Origin: Anabaena catenula FACHB-362
Lineage (GTDB): Bacteria > Cyanobacteriota > Cyanobacteriia > Cyanobacteriales > Nostocaceae
Assembly (NCBI RefSeq): GCF_014698735.1
Contig: NZ_JACJTQ010000006.1
Span: 112,629-176,628 of the forward strand
Length of the DNA stretch: 64,000 bases
Direction of reading: 5' to 3'
Under the pieces are notes generated by a model. That model was not told where the DNA came from, did no database searches, and was given only the letters and a program-made list of their open reading frames with translations. This document shows, in pieces, positions 18,429 through 26,601 of this stretch. How positions within the stretch are numbered: the stretch's first letter is position 1; each line of letters begins with the position of its first letter. Both the position numbers and the translations under genes were made by a program.

Positions 18429-19382
18429 ATGACAGAGTTGAAGCTAAAAGTAGGTTTAAATATGGTCAAAATACAGTATGAAGGTTATTGCGAAGGTACA
18501 CCAACGAACTTAGTTAAAGAAAAATTTGGAGATACGAATATTTATTTCCAAAATGCTAAATCACTGTTAACTAAAGCCACTGGTTTTATTGCTGCTTATG
18601 ACTTTACTCTCAATCCTTATCGGGGTTGTCAATATGGTTGTAGTTATTGTTATGCTGCGGCTTTTAGTCCTAATACTAAAATGCGTCAGGATTGGGGTAA
18701 ATGGGTAATTTATAAAGAAAATGCAGCGGAAATTCTAGGGAAAGAATTAGAAAAATGGTATAAAAAAAATCCGAATCAGCCTCCGATAATTTATATGAGT
18801 AGCGTTACAGATCCTTATCAACCATTGGAATCTAAATATAAATTAACTCGCAGTTTATTAGAGGTGATGCTTGATTATCGTCCAACTTTGGTAATTCAAA
18901 CTCGCAGTCCAATTATCACCAGAGATATTGATTATTTACAAAGGTTTCAACGCTTGCGAATTAATATGAGTATTCCCACGGGAAGTGAATCTGTAAGAAA
19001 GGATTTTGAACCTCGTTCACCTAGTATCAAAGCCAGACTAAATGCTTTGGCTAAAATCAAAAAAAATATTGATAATAGTAAAGGTTTTATTCCTAAAATT
19101 TCTATTACAATTACGCCTTTACTCCCAACTTTAGCGAATGATGAATTTGCTTTTATTGAAAAATTAGCAATTGCTGATAGAGTGGTGATTCAAGATTTCC
19201 ATGTTAACAATAATCGATCTCTTGTAGCATCAACTCGTCAAGAAGCTGAGGAAATAAAACAAAAGTATGCTTGGTGGTATGAATCAGATAAATCGAGTTA
19301 TTTGAAATTTAAAAAAAAGTTAATTGCTCGGCTTCCGGGTGTAGAAATTAAAGAAGGTAAAGACGGATTTGGTTATGAGTAA
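18429..19382 (+). CDS. Radical SAM protein, SplB-like
   Basis: The 317-residue protein has the radical-SAM cluster motif C67-x3-C71-x2-C74 in GCQYGCSYCYA, preceded by DFTLNPYRG. The YMSSVTDPYQPLE segment is typical of the spore-photoproduct-lyase-like (Rv2578c/SplB) group. These enzymes bind a [4Fe-4S] cluster and cleave SAM; the substrate of the cyanobacterial forms is unknown. ATG 18429 is used here, but MVKIQYEGY at residue 12 (ATG 18462) is an equally good start. It overlaps the following methyltransferase-like gene by 8 bases, so the two are probably translated together. Confidence 0.88.
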   Translation: MTELKLKVGLNMVKIQYEGYCEGTPTNLVKEKFGDTNIYFQNAKSLLTKATGFIAAYDFTLNPYRGCQYGCSYCYAAAFSPNTKMRQDWGKWVIYKENAAEILGKELEKWYKKNPNQPPIIYMSSVTDPYQPLESKYKLTRSLLEVMLDYRPTLVIQTRSPIITRDIDYLQRFQRLRINMSIPTGSESVRKDFEPRSPSIKARLNALAKIKKNIDNSKGFIPKISITITPLLPTLANDEFAFIEKLAIADRVVIQDFHVNNNRSLVASTRQEAEEIKQKYAWWYESDKSSYLKFKKKLIARLPGVEIKEGKDGFGYE

Positions 19383-20661
19383 TTTTATTATTAATTGGTG
19401 GAGAAGTCAAAAGTTTAAATCAGCTTTACAGCGTGGTGATAACCGACGTGCTGTGCAGATTTTGCAGGAAATTCAAAAGTCAGGTGCAAGTTTTTCTTGG
19501 TTAGAGAAATTATTTCGGGATAAGCTTCAACTTGAACGTAATTCCCAGGAATATAAACGTGAAAAAGCCAATTTAACTAAACGATTAGCCGAAGCAACAC
19601 AACCAAAATCTCATTTGTCATTAAAGCTAGAAGCAGAATTTATTCAGTATATATATAAAGCTTTTAATTTAGTGCAGCATGATGAATATAAATTACAAGC
19701 TACTGGTATTGATAAGCCTATATTTGAAGATTTTGAAATTCAGCTAGTTGAATATCTCCAAGAAGAATTTAGTAAAATTCCTGATCAACAATTAGCGATT
19801 AAGTTAGAAGATGCTCTTGAGGATATTAATAACTTAAAAATTGGACAAGATCCAGATTATCGCTTTAGTTTGACTCCTCATGTCTATTTTATGAAATATT
19901 TTTTAGAAAATGTATATTGTCTATATTTAGCCTGGTTTTTAATTTACCAAGATGAGTTACTACCGACAAAGTTTAATATTCTCGATATTGCAGCTGGCCC
20001 GGGAACAAGTGCTTATGGTTTAGCTTTATTTCTCCAAAGTTTTAGCGGCTTCTTTGAGATTCCCCAAATGCACGTATCTTACTATTCTTTAGAAAAACAA
20101 GATGCTTTCCAATATCGAGGGCTTCAGTTTTGGAGAAGATATATTGAATCTCGTATTAGTCCCGGAAATACTTATTTTCGCTTTGTGACTGATGACATAT
20201 TTACCTGGAATGAAAAATCTAATAATATCCCTAAAAAGTTTTTTAATTTTATAGTTATTTCCCATTGTTTTTTTAACGATACAGTTAAAAATCAGGAAGC
20301 AAATAATATATATAAACAAATATTCGCTCAAAGTTTAAATCATCAAGGTTATGTACTGTTAATTGTGCAAGATAAAAAGTTATTTAAAATTTATAATACG
20401 CAGAAACTTGAAGATAAAAACCAAGAAAAAATTTTAGTATGCAAATTTTTAGCAGAACTTGAATTAGAATTGGTTTGGTATAAGTATTTAACCTCAACGG
20501 CTTCCAGAATATCTTTATCTGCTGCTGAATTTGCTAAATTTGCGAGAGAGAAACTACCTAAGCAAGTGTATATGACTCCAATCATCCAAAAGTATTTTAG
20601 ACAGAAATATGAGTCAAACTATACTTTAGATGATTATATAATCTTAGCTAAAAAACCGTAG
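19375..20661 (+). CDS. SAM-dependent methyltransferase-like protein
   Basis: The protein has 428 residues from ATG 19375, inside the ATGAGTAA overlap with the radical-SAM gene. Residues 1-150 are helical. Residues about 202-212 carry ILDIAAGPGTSAYGL, a class I methyltransferase SAM-binding loop, and SYYSLEKQD about 30 residues on fits the ribose-binding acidic position. KFFNFIVISHCFFND occupies the motif IV position. The large N-terminal extension recalls Rsm22-like ribosomal methyltransferases, though only loosely. The 8-base overlap with a radical-SAM enzyme suggests both act on the same substrate. The DNA is visibly AT-rich. Confidence 0.72.
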   Translation: MSNFIINWWRSQKFKSALQRGDNRRAVQILQEIQKSGASFSWLEKLFRDKLQLERNSQEYKREKANLTKRLAEATQPKSHLSLKLEAEFIQYIYKAFNLVQHDEYKLQATGIDKPIFEDFEIQLVEYLQEEFSKIPDQQLAIKLEDALEDINNLKIGQDPDYRFSLTPHVYFMKYFLENVYCLYLAWFLIYQDELLPTKFNILDIAAGPGTSAYGLALFLQSFSGFFEIPQMHVSYYSLEKQDAFQYRGLQFWRRYIESRISPGNTYFRFVTDDIFTWNEKSNNIPKKFFNFIVISHCFFNDTVKNQEANNIYKQIFAQSLNHQGYVLLIVQDKKLFKIYNTQKLEDKNQEKILVCKFLAELELELVWYKYLTSTASRISLSAAEFAKFAREKLPKQVYMTPIIQKYFRQKYESNYTLDDYIILAKKP

Positions 20662-20685
20662 ACAAGATTTCATCAGCCAAATTTA

Positions 20686-20739
20686 TCTGAGGTTAAATAT
20701 TTATTTCTGAAACTTTTACAAAATGTCTAAGGTTAAATA
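20686..20739 (+). promoter_or_regulatory. Direct repeat upstream of ureD
   Basis: TCTGAGGTTAAATA (20686-20699) and TCTAAGGTTAAATA (20726-20739) differ at one base and start exactly 40 bases apart, close to four helical turns. They lie 24-77 bases before ureD and could bind a dimeric regulator. No NtcA consensus GTA-N8-TAC is obvious here. Confidence 0.4.
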
Positions 20740-20762
20740 AAATATAATTTTCATTTATATAA

Positions 20763-21602
20763 ATGACACAGAACCCAGAAACAAAGCCAGGTTGGCATGG
20801 CAAACTTAATTTAGTTTATGCTAATCGCCAAGATTCCACCCAATTAATTTACAACCACTATCAAGCCCCTTTCAAGGTACAACGCCCCTTTTACCCAGAA
20901 GGACAGGAAGTTTGCCATAGCGTCATTTTACACACGGCTGGGGGCATTGTGGGGGGCGATCGCTTATCCTCCGAAATTCACCTCGAAAAAAATTCCCAAA
21001 CATTAATCACCACAGCCGCAGCAGGTAAGGTATATCGCAGTAACGGCTTACCCGCAAGACAAACGGTAAATATCCAAATTGATGCTAATGCTTGTTTAGA
21101 ATATTTACCTCAAGAGACTATTTTATTCAACGGTGCTGTTTATCGCCAAGATTTAAAAGTAAATTTAGATACCAATTCTAGCTTTATCGGCTGGGAAATT
21201 ACACGGTTGGGAAGGAGTGCGAGAGGAGAAAAGTTTTTAGAGGGAGAAATGCGATCGCACACAGAAATCTGGCAAAATGGTATTCCGTTGTGGATTGATA
21301 GACAAATCGTACCCGGTAGCGAAGAAGTATTTCACAGTCCCCACGGGTTAGCAGGAAACCCCGTTGTAGGTACTCTAGTTTGGGTAGGAAGTCCCATTCC
21401 TGGAGAAATAGTTGACAAAGCCCGTTCTTTAATTATTCACAACTCTGGGGCTGGAGTAACTCGCTTACCACATGGATTTTTGTGTCGATATCGTGGTAAT
21501 TCTACATCTGAAGTCAGAAATTGGTTTACAAATATTTGGCAAATTTTACGAGTATCTTTGTTAAATCGTGGTAATTGTATTCCCAGAGTATGGCAAATTT
21601 AA
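20763..21602 (+). CDS. ureD: Urease accessory protein UreD
   Basis: The 279-residue UreD/UreH protein has CHSVILHTAGGIVGGDRL, TTAAAGKVYRSNG and YLPQETILFNGAVYRQ, all typical of the family. UreD binds apo-urease together with UreF and UreG and helps deliver nickel to the active site. It stands first in the urease cluster, 35 bases before ureA. The C-terminal RGNSTSEVRNWFTNIW matches the usual end. Confidence 0.95.
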   Translation: MTQNPETKPGWHGKLNLVYANRQDSTQLIYNHYQAPFKVQRPFYPEGQEVCHSVILHTAGGIVGGDRLSSEIHLEKNSQTLITTAAAGKVYRSNGLPARQTVNIQIDANACLEYLPQETILFNGAVYRQDLKVNLDTNSSFIGWEITRLGRSARGEKFLEGEMRSHTEIWQNGIPLWIDRQIVPGSEEVFHSPHGLAGNPVVGTLVWVGSPIPGEIVDKARSLIIHNSGAGVTRLPHGFLCRYRGNSTSEVRNWFTNIWQILRVSLLNRGNCIPRVWQI

Positions 21603-21637
21603 ACTAACCACTCCAGGCACAGAGGACAGAGACAAGA

Positions 21638-21940
21638 ATGCAGCTTACACCCCAGGAAAAGGATAAGTTATTAATTTTTACTGCTGCATTAGTAGCGGAA
21701 AGACGAAAAAATAGAGGTTTGAAATTGAATTATCCCGAAGCAGTTGCTTTTATTTCTGCTGCTATTTTGGAAGGTGCAAGAGATGGTGAAACTGTAGCAG
21801 ATTTGATGAGTTATGGCACAACTTTATTAACTCGTGATGATGTCATGGAAGGTGTACCAGAAATGATTCATGATGTGCAGGTAGAAGCCACTTTTCCTGA
21901 TGGGACAAAGTTAGTTACTGTACATAATCCTATTCGTTAA
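21638..21940 (+). CDS. ureA: Urease gamma subunit
   Basis: The 100-residue UreA begins [14 protein letters not shown] and carries [16 protein letters not shown] and [18 protein letters not shown], the signature of urease gamma chains. Three copies assemble with UreB and UreC into the (alpha-beta-gamma)3 enzyme that hydrolyses urea to ammonia and carbamate. ureB is not directly downstream: three minus-strand genes (21988-23555) lie between. Confidence 0.96.
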   Translation: MQLTPQEKDKLLIFTAALVAERRKNRGLKLNYPEAVAFISAAILEGARDGETVADLMSYGTTLLTRDDVMEGVPEMIHDVQVEATFPDGTKLVTVHNPIR

Positions 21941-21987
21941 TGAAAACCCATTAAGATAGGAGAAAGAGAAGATAAAGACTTGTTTTG

Positions 21988-22626
21988 CTATGGGTTTGAA
22001 TTCGTTGTAGTACCAGCATCTGAATTCGCCTTAGGCGTATTAGGAGATGTCTGCGTGTTAGAACTCGACTTATCTGGGGTAGAGGTCGATGTTGGAGTCT
22101 TGGTGGATGATTCAGCAGGAGCTACGTTAATCGTCGTGTTCTGTTGAGCGGGAGCAGGCTGTGGATTATTAGGGGCAATCACCTTAACATCTGTCTTCTC
22201 TTGTTTAGGTGCTTGTGGCTGGGGAACATCAACTTTAACGTTGACATTAGGCGCTCTTTGTTGAGCAGGAGTAGGAACAGATACGGGTACGGGAACACGC
22301 TCAACAGTATTCGTCTTTTCGATGATCGTTGTCTGTTTAGCTGGCTGTTGAGAGGCAGCAGGAGCAGGTACAATAATTACTGAGTTGGTAGTTGGCCGCC
22401 CCCAAAAGTAGTAAGCAAGTCCACCCATTCCCAGCAAAGCGGTAATACCCATACCAATTATCAGGCCACTAGCGGTATTATTTTGATCGCGTGCTTCTAG
22501 GGCTTCGTTCTTCAGATTTGTTCCAGAGACACGACCATCAGAGTAACCGTGATCATAAGACCCAGATTTATCATTCCTGACATTATCGTCACGGTTATTA
22601 GGATTAGGATTATTGAGATTAGTCAT
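21988..22626 (-). CDS. Single-pass membrane protein with Pro/Gln/Thr-rich tail
   Basis: The 212-residue protein has a charged, Asn-rich N terminus (about 50 residues), then one membrane segment SGLIIGMGITALLGMGGLAYYFWG. A long low-complexity Pro/Ala/Gln/Thr/Ser tail follows. The topology suggests a short cytoplasmic head and a disordered outer tail. I recognise no named domain. It lies downstream of two CsbD-like genes on the same strand but is separated by a terminator, so it is probably transcribed alone. It is convergent with ureA. Confidence 0.7.
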   Translation of the reverse strand: MTNLNNPNPNNRDDNVRNDKSGSYDHGYSDGRVSGTNLKNEALEARDQNNTASGLIIGMGITALLGMGGLAYYFWGRPTTNSVIIVPAPAASQQPAKQTTIIEKTNTVERVPVPVSVPTPAQQRAPNVNVKVDVPQPQAPKQEKTDVKVIAPNNPQPAPAQQNTTINVAPAESSTKTPTSTSTPDKSSSNTQTSPNTPKANSDAGTTTNSNP

Positions 22627-22673
22627 ATGTTGCTACCAGAAATCATTAGTGGAATTAGGACACAAACAAATTC

Positions 22674-22720
22674 AAAAAAGCTGCCTCTGTTCAGTCAAAA
22701 TTAGCAATGACTGAACGGCT
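22674..22720 (-). terminator. Terminator after the CsbD-repeat gene
   Basis: On the minus strand GTTCAGTCA pairs with TGACTGAAC (9 perfect bases, plus strand 22689-22697 and 22708-22716). An outer GCC/GGC pair and TTTTTT follow. It ends transcription from 22765-23256. Confidence 0.75.
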
Positions 22721-22764
22721 TTTGAATGTCGCTATTATGATGTAAACCCGATGTTTGATATTTC

Positions 22765-23256
22765 TTAATTGAAGAGGTCTTGAACCTTGGCTTTCACATC
22801 TTCCACAGTGTTACGAACTTGGCTTTCAGCTTGTTTAGCTTTGCCTACAACTTGGTCTTTCAGATCACCTGTAATATTGCCAGCTGCTGCTTGAGTTTTG
22901 CCGTCAAGATTTTTAGAGACTGCCTTTGCTCTTCCTGATAAACGAACATTGCTTTTCACATCTTCCATTGTGTTACGAACTTGGCTTTCAGCTTGTTTAG
23001 CTTTACCAACAACTTGGTCTTTTGGGTCGCCAGTAACATTACCGAAAGCTTCTTGAGCTTTGCCTTCAATATTCTTAGAGACTGCCTTTGCTCTATCCAT
23101 CATTGCTATTTGAATATGGGTTTGACCGCTTATATCAGTGAGTGAAGTTGCAGCCCAACTATCTCCAGGTGCTAAACCCAATCCTATAGAAGTTGACACT
23201 AATAAAACTAGGCTAATAGTGAGCAATAATTTCCGAGCTTGTTGAAATAAAATCAT
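22765..23256 (-). CDS. Exported protein with two CsbD-like repeats
   Basis: The 163-residue protein has an N-terminal signal peptide (KLLLTISLVLLVSTSIGLGL, then an A-A cleavage region in SWAAT). Two CsbD-like repeats of about 50 residues follow, each with RAKAVSKN, GNVTGD or GNITGD, and KDQVVGKAKQAESQVRNT. CsbD proteins are abundant, poorly understood general-stress proteins. An exported, doubled form is unusual. The repeats also match at DNA level, which points to an internal duplication. A single-domain CsbD gene lies just upstream. Confidence 0.8.
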   Translation of the reverse strand: MILFQQARKLLLTISLVLLVSTSIGLGLAPGDSWAATSLTDISGQTHIQIAMMDRAKAVSKNIEGKAQEAFGNVTGDPKDQVVGKAKQAESQVRNTMEDVKSNVRLSGRAKAVSKNLDGKTQAAAGNITGDLKDQVVGKAKQAESQVRNTVEDVKAKVQDLFN

Positions 23257-23372
23257 TCTAAATTCCCAAACTTTTATTTTTAAGGCATTGATTTGACTAT
23301 TAACTAAAAGCGCATAACTAGAAAGTATAGATAGTTTGATGGCTATTTATACTTTCCAGAAAAATGACACTC

Positions 23373-23555
23373 TTAGTCAATAATTTTTTTGACTTGATCT
23401 TTCACATTTTCAACAACGTGAATACCGCTTGCTTCGACTTGTTTTGCCTGACCTTCAGCTTGAGCTTGGGGATCTCCCGTAATATTGCCTACAACTTCTT
23501 GAACTTTGCCTTCAATATTTTTGGCAGTTGCTTCAACCCGTTTTTCTAAGCTCAT
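23373..23555 (-). CDS. CsbD family stress protein
   Basis: The 60-residue protein has the CsbD pattern: R-x-EATAKNIEGKVQE, GNITGDPQAQAEGQAKQVEA and a Lys-rich amphipathic end. There is no signal peptide, so it is cytoplasmic. It is the likely parent of the doubled exported version at 22765-23256. It has an AGATAATT-type weak RBS region and is transcribed against the urease genes. Confidence 0.8.
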   Translation of the reverse strand: MSLEKRVEATAKNIEGKVQEVVGNITGDPQAQAEGQAKQVEASGIHVVENVKDQVKKIID

Positions 23556-23962
23556 AATTATCTCCGTATTAATTTTCCAGATTAAATGAATTTAAAATCA
23601 CATTACCGCTATGAACATGAGAATATCGCCACTCTTCACCTCTAATCCAAAACCGGACTTGAGAGTTGCCAGCATCACAGGAATTATACGGTGCAGCCGA
23701 TTGTTAGAGGTGACTTAACAAATTACTCTGTTTCAGTACTGGGTGATTATTTTTATAGCTTAACACCAATAATCAGTTTATTTTTATACCTAAAGACATA
23801 ATTAAGCTACTATGCAGCTTGATTGTATAATGTAAAGGAACTATAAATGCTTGCAAACACATCGGCGAGTTCTAGATATCAAGATATTGCAGAACTATGT
23901 CCTCAAGCTTTTAAACCATTTGTCTAATTCTGAGAAAAGCTGTAAATCAGGAAAACCAAATT
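23556..23962. other. 407-bp region upstream of ureB
   Basis: It holds the divergent promoters of the CsbD gene and ureB. A 10-base inverted repeat, TCACCTCTAA (23636-23645) and TTAGAGGTGA (23704-23713), brackets 58 bases. A 26-codon frame at 23847 is too short to support. ureB is separated from ureA and may have its own promoter here. Confidence 0.4.
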
Positions 23963-24268
23963 ATGATTCCCGGAGAAATAATCACAGTACCAGGGGAAAT
24001 TGAATTAAATGCAGGTCATCAAACCACAAAATTAATAGTAGCAAATACAGGAGATAGACCAATTCAAATAGGTTCACATTTTCACTTTTACGAAGTCAAC
24101 ACCGCCCTACATTTTGACAGAGAAAAAGCGCGAGGAATGAGATTAGACATCCCCGCAGGAACAGCCGTGAGATTTGAACCAGGAGACGAAAAAGAAATAA
24201 CATTAATCCCCCTCCTCGGTACACGCCAAATCTACGGCTTCAACGCCAAAATTAACGGCAACCTCTAA
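23963..24268 (+). CDS. ureB: Urease beta subunit
   Basis: The 101-residue UreB begins [18 protein letters not shown] and has [39 protein letters not shown] and [12 protein letters not shown], all classic urease beta motifs. It forms the outer beta sandwich of the urease trimer. It is followed by a tandem duplication of about 88 bp and then ureC. Confidence 0.97.
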   Translation: MIPGEIITVPGEIELNAGHQTTKLIVANTGDRPIQIGSHFHFYEVNTALHFDREKARGMRLDIPAGTAVRFEPGDEKEITLIPLLGTRQIYGFNAKINGNL

Positions 24269-24440
24269 AAAACCCTCCGCGTACCTCCGCGCTAACCTCA
24301 GCGTCCCTCAGCGTTAAAAAAAAGGATAAAATATATCCTACAAAATGAACCTCTAAAAAAACCCTCCGCGTACCTCCGCGCTAACCTCAGCGTCCCTCAG
24401 CGTTAAAAAAAAAGGATAAAATATGCCCTACAAAATGAAC
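24261..24440 (+). repeat. Tandem duplication of the ureB-ureC junction
   Basis: A unit of about 88 bases (24261-24348) is repeated at 24349-24440. It runs from ACCTCTAAAAAACCCTCCG through CTCAGCGTCCCTCAGCG to AAAGGATAAAATAT...CCTACAAAATGAAC. The second copy ends in the ureC RBS and first codons. In the first copy the ureC-like start reads ATATCC instead of ATGCCC, so it does not start an ORF. Confidence 0.85.
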
Positions 24441-26150
24441 CGCCAAGCCTACGCCGATACCTACGGACCAACAGTAGGCGACAGAATTAGACTAGCTGAC
24501 ACAGAATTATTTATCGAAGTCGAACAAGACTTCACAACCTACGGCGACGAAGTAAAATTTGGTGGAGGAAAAGTCATCAGAGACGGAATGGGACAATCCC
24601 CAATTTCTAATCATGATGGTGCTGTAGATTTAGTAATTACTAATGCTTTGATTCTCGATTGGTGGGGAATTGTCAAAGCAGATATCGGCATTAAAGATGG
24701 GAAAATATTTAAAATTGGTAAAGCCGGAAATCCCTATATTCAAGACAACATAGATATTATTATTGGCCCCGGAACCGAAGCTTTAGCCGGGGAAGGAATG
24801 ATTCTCACAGCGGGGGGAATAGATACCCACATCCATTTTATATGTCCCCAACAGATTGAAGTGGCGATCGCATCAGGTATCACCACAATGATAGGTGGAG
24901 GAACAGGCCCCGCAACAGGTACAAACGCCACCACCTGCACTCCCGGCCCCTGGAATATGTACCGAATGCTGCAAGCGGCTGATGCTTTCCCCGTCAATAT
25001 CGGCTTTTTAGGCAAAGGTAACACCAGTCAACCCCAAGGACTTGTAGAACAAATCCACGCCGGTGCAATGGGGTTAAAACTCCATGAAGACTGGGGAACA
25101 ACCCCCGCAACTATTGACACCTCTCTCACCGTTGCTGATGAATATGATGTGCAAGTTGCAATACACACCGATACATTAAACGAAGCCGGATTTGTCGAAG
25201 ATACTATTGCGGCTTTTAAACATCGTGCTATTCACACCTACCATACCGAAGGCGCAGGGGGAGGACACGCACCGGATATCATCAAGGTGTGCGGACTAAC
25301 CAACGTTTTACCATCTTCCACCAACCCCACCCGTCCTTACACCGTCAACACTCTAGATGAACATCTGGATATGTTGATGGTATGTCATCACTTAGATCCC
25401 GCAATTCCTGAAGATGTCTCTTTTGCTGAGTCCCGCATTCGTCGAGAAACTATCGCTGCTGAAGATATTCTGCACGATTTAGGCGCGTTTAGTATGATTG
25501 CTTCCGATTCCCAAGCGATGGGTCGTGTGGGAGAAGTAATAATTCGGACTTGGCAAACCGCCCACAAAATGAAGGTACAACGCGGAACACTCTCCCCTCT
25601 CCTACCAGGAGAGGGGTTGGGGGAGAGGTCAGACAATCTTCGTGCAAAAAGATATGTTGCTAAATATACAATTAACCCAGCGGTTACACATGGGATTTCT
25701 GAATATGTGGGGTCAGTGGAAGCGGGGAAATTAGCAGATTTGTGTTTGTGGAAACCTGCATTTTTTGGAGTGAAACCAGAAATCGTGATTAAAGGGGGAA
25801 TGATTGCTTGGGCGCAAATGGGTGATGCAAATGCTAGTATTCCCACACCACAGCCTGTACACGCACGCCCCATGTTTGGTAGTTTTGCAGGTGCTAGAAA
25901 CGCGACATCATTAACTTTTGTTTCTCAAGCAAGTTTAGAAAGAGAAATTACCCAACAATTAGGGTTACAAAAAACAGCAGTTGCAGTTTCAGGAACACGG
26001 CAAATTAGTAAGCTGGATATGAAATTAAATGATGCTTTACCTCATATTGAAGTAGACCCAGAAACCTACGAAGTTCGTGCAGATGGTGAATTATTAACTT
26101 GTGAACCTGCAACAGTTTTACCAATGGCACAAAGATACTTTTTGTTTTAG
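24423..26150 (+). CDS. ureC: Urease alpha (catalytic) subunit with repeat-derived insertion
   Basis: The 575-residue UreC hydrolyses urea at a di-nickel site. Metal ligands and catalytic residues are all visible: H136 and H138 (HIHF), K219 to be carbamylated and H221 (LKLHEDWG), H248, H274, C321 and H322 (MVCHHL), and D362. ATG 24423 has AAGGA 8 bases upstream. Residues about 391-404 ([14 protein letters not shown]) replace a shorter loop, about 6 residues longer than I expect in this family. They are encoded by a palindromic genomic repeat (stem 25594-25603 with 25607-25616). The insert lies between the active-site D362 region and the conserved [14 protein letters not shown] segment, so activity may survive. 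Confidence 0.97.
   Translation: MPYKMNRQAYADTYGPTVGDRIRLADTELFIEVEQDFTTYGDEVKFGGGKVIRDGMGQSPISNHDGAVDLVITNALILDWWGIVKADIGIKDGKIFKIGKAGNPYIQDNIDIIIGPGTEALAGEGMILTAGGIDTHIHFICPQQIEVAIASGITTMIGGGTGPATGTNATTCTPGPWNMYRMLQAADAFPVNIGFLGKGNTSQPQGLVEQIHAGAMGLKLHEDWGTTPATIDTSLTVADEYDVQVAIHTDTLNEAGFVEDTIAAFKHRAIHTYHTEGAGGGHAPDIIKVCGLTNVLPSSTNPTRPYTVNTLDEHLDMLMVCHHLDPAIPEDVSFAESRIRRETIAAEDILHDLGAFSMIASDSQAMGRVGEVIIRTWQTAHKMKVQRGTLSPLLPGEGLGERSDNLRAKRYVAKYTINPAVTHGISEYVGSVEAGKLADLCLWKPAFFGVKPEIVIKGGMIAWAQMGDANASIPTPQPVHARPMFGSFAGARNATSLTFVSQASLEREITQQLGLQKTAVAVSGTRQISKLDMKLNDALPHIEVDPETYEVRADGELLTCEPATVLPMAQRYFLF
25590..25632 (+). repeat. Palindromic repeat inside ureC
   Basis: CCCCTCTCCT-ACC-AGGAGAGGGG has 10-base perfect arms and is followed by TTGGGGGAGAGGTC. 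It resembles an intergenic repeat (a similar hairpin with GGGGGTTGGGGG lies at 38084-38120) but here is translated in frame. Confidence 0.75.
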
Positions 26151-26153
26151 GTT

Positions 26154-26417
26154 ATGACTGAACAATCTACCGATTACGATAGCCCTTAGATTGAAAGATT
26201 AGCAAAACAGGAAGGAATTGAGGAAGGACTGCAAGAAGGTATTTTACAAATGGGAAGAGATAATCTGATTGAAGTCTTGGAAACGCGATTTGGTGAAGTA
26301 CCAACATTTATTATTGATGCAGTGAATAATATCAATGATTCATCTGTATTGAAAACACTGCTAAAAAGAGCAATTTCTATTCCTTCAATTTCCGAATTTC
26401 AGAAATTATTAACATAA
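26154..26417 (+). pseudogene. Remnant of a DUF4351/Rpn-type nuclease-family gene
   Basis: ATG 26154 opens with MTEQSTDYDSP and then TAG. Reading on in the same frame gives IERLAKQEGIEEGLQEGIL, LIEVLETRFGEVPTFI and a helical end, stopping at 26417. The second part resembles the C-terminal tail of transposase-like Rpn/DUF4351 proteins. The first 11 residues resemble their N terminus, so the nuclease core has been deleted. It follows ureC by only 3 bases. Confidence 0.6.
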
Positions 26418-26601
26418 CTTTAAATGTTGTTATTAATGCAGTAAAAAAATTAATAATTTATCTGCATTAATAAAACTGCATAAAAAAGAGATTCTTTCTA
26501 TAAATGAATTTACACATTTCTCACATAAGATTACTATTGAAAGTTAAATAGAGAAAATGTCCTAACTAATTTTCCTAATTCGCTTCTAATTACGCATAAC
26601 A

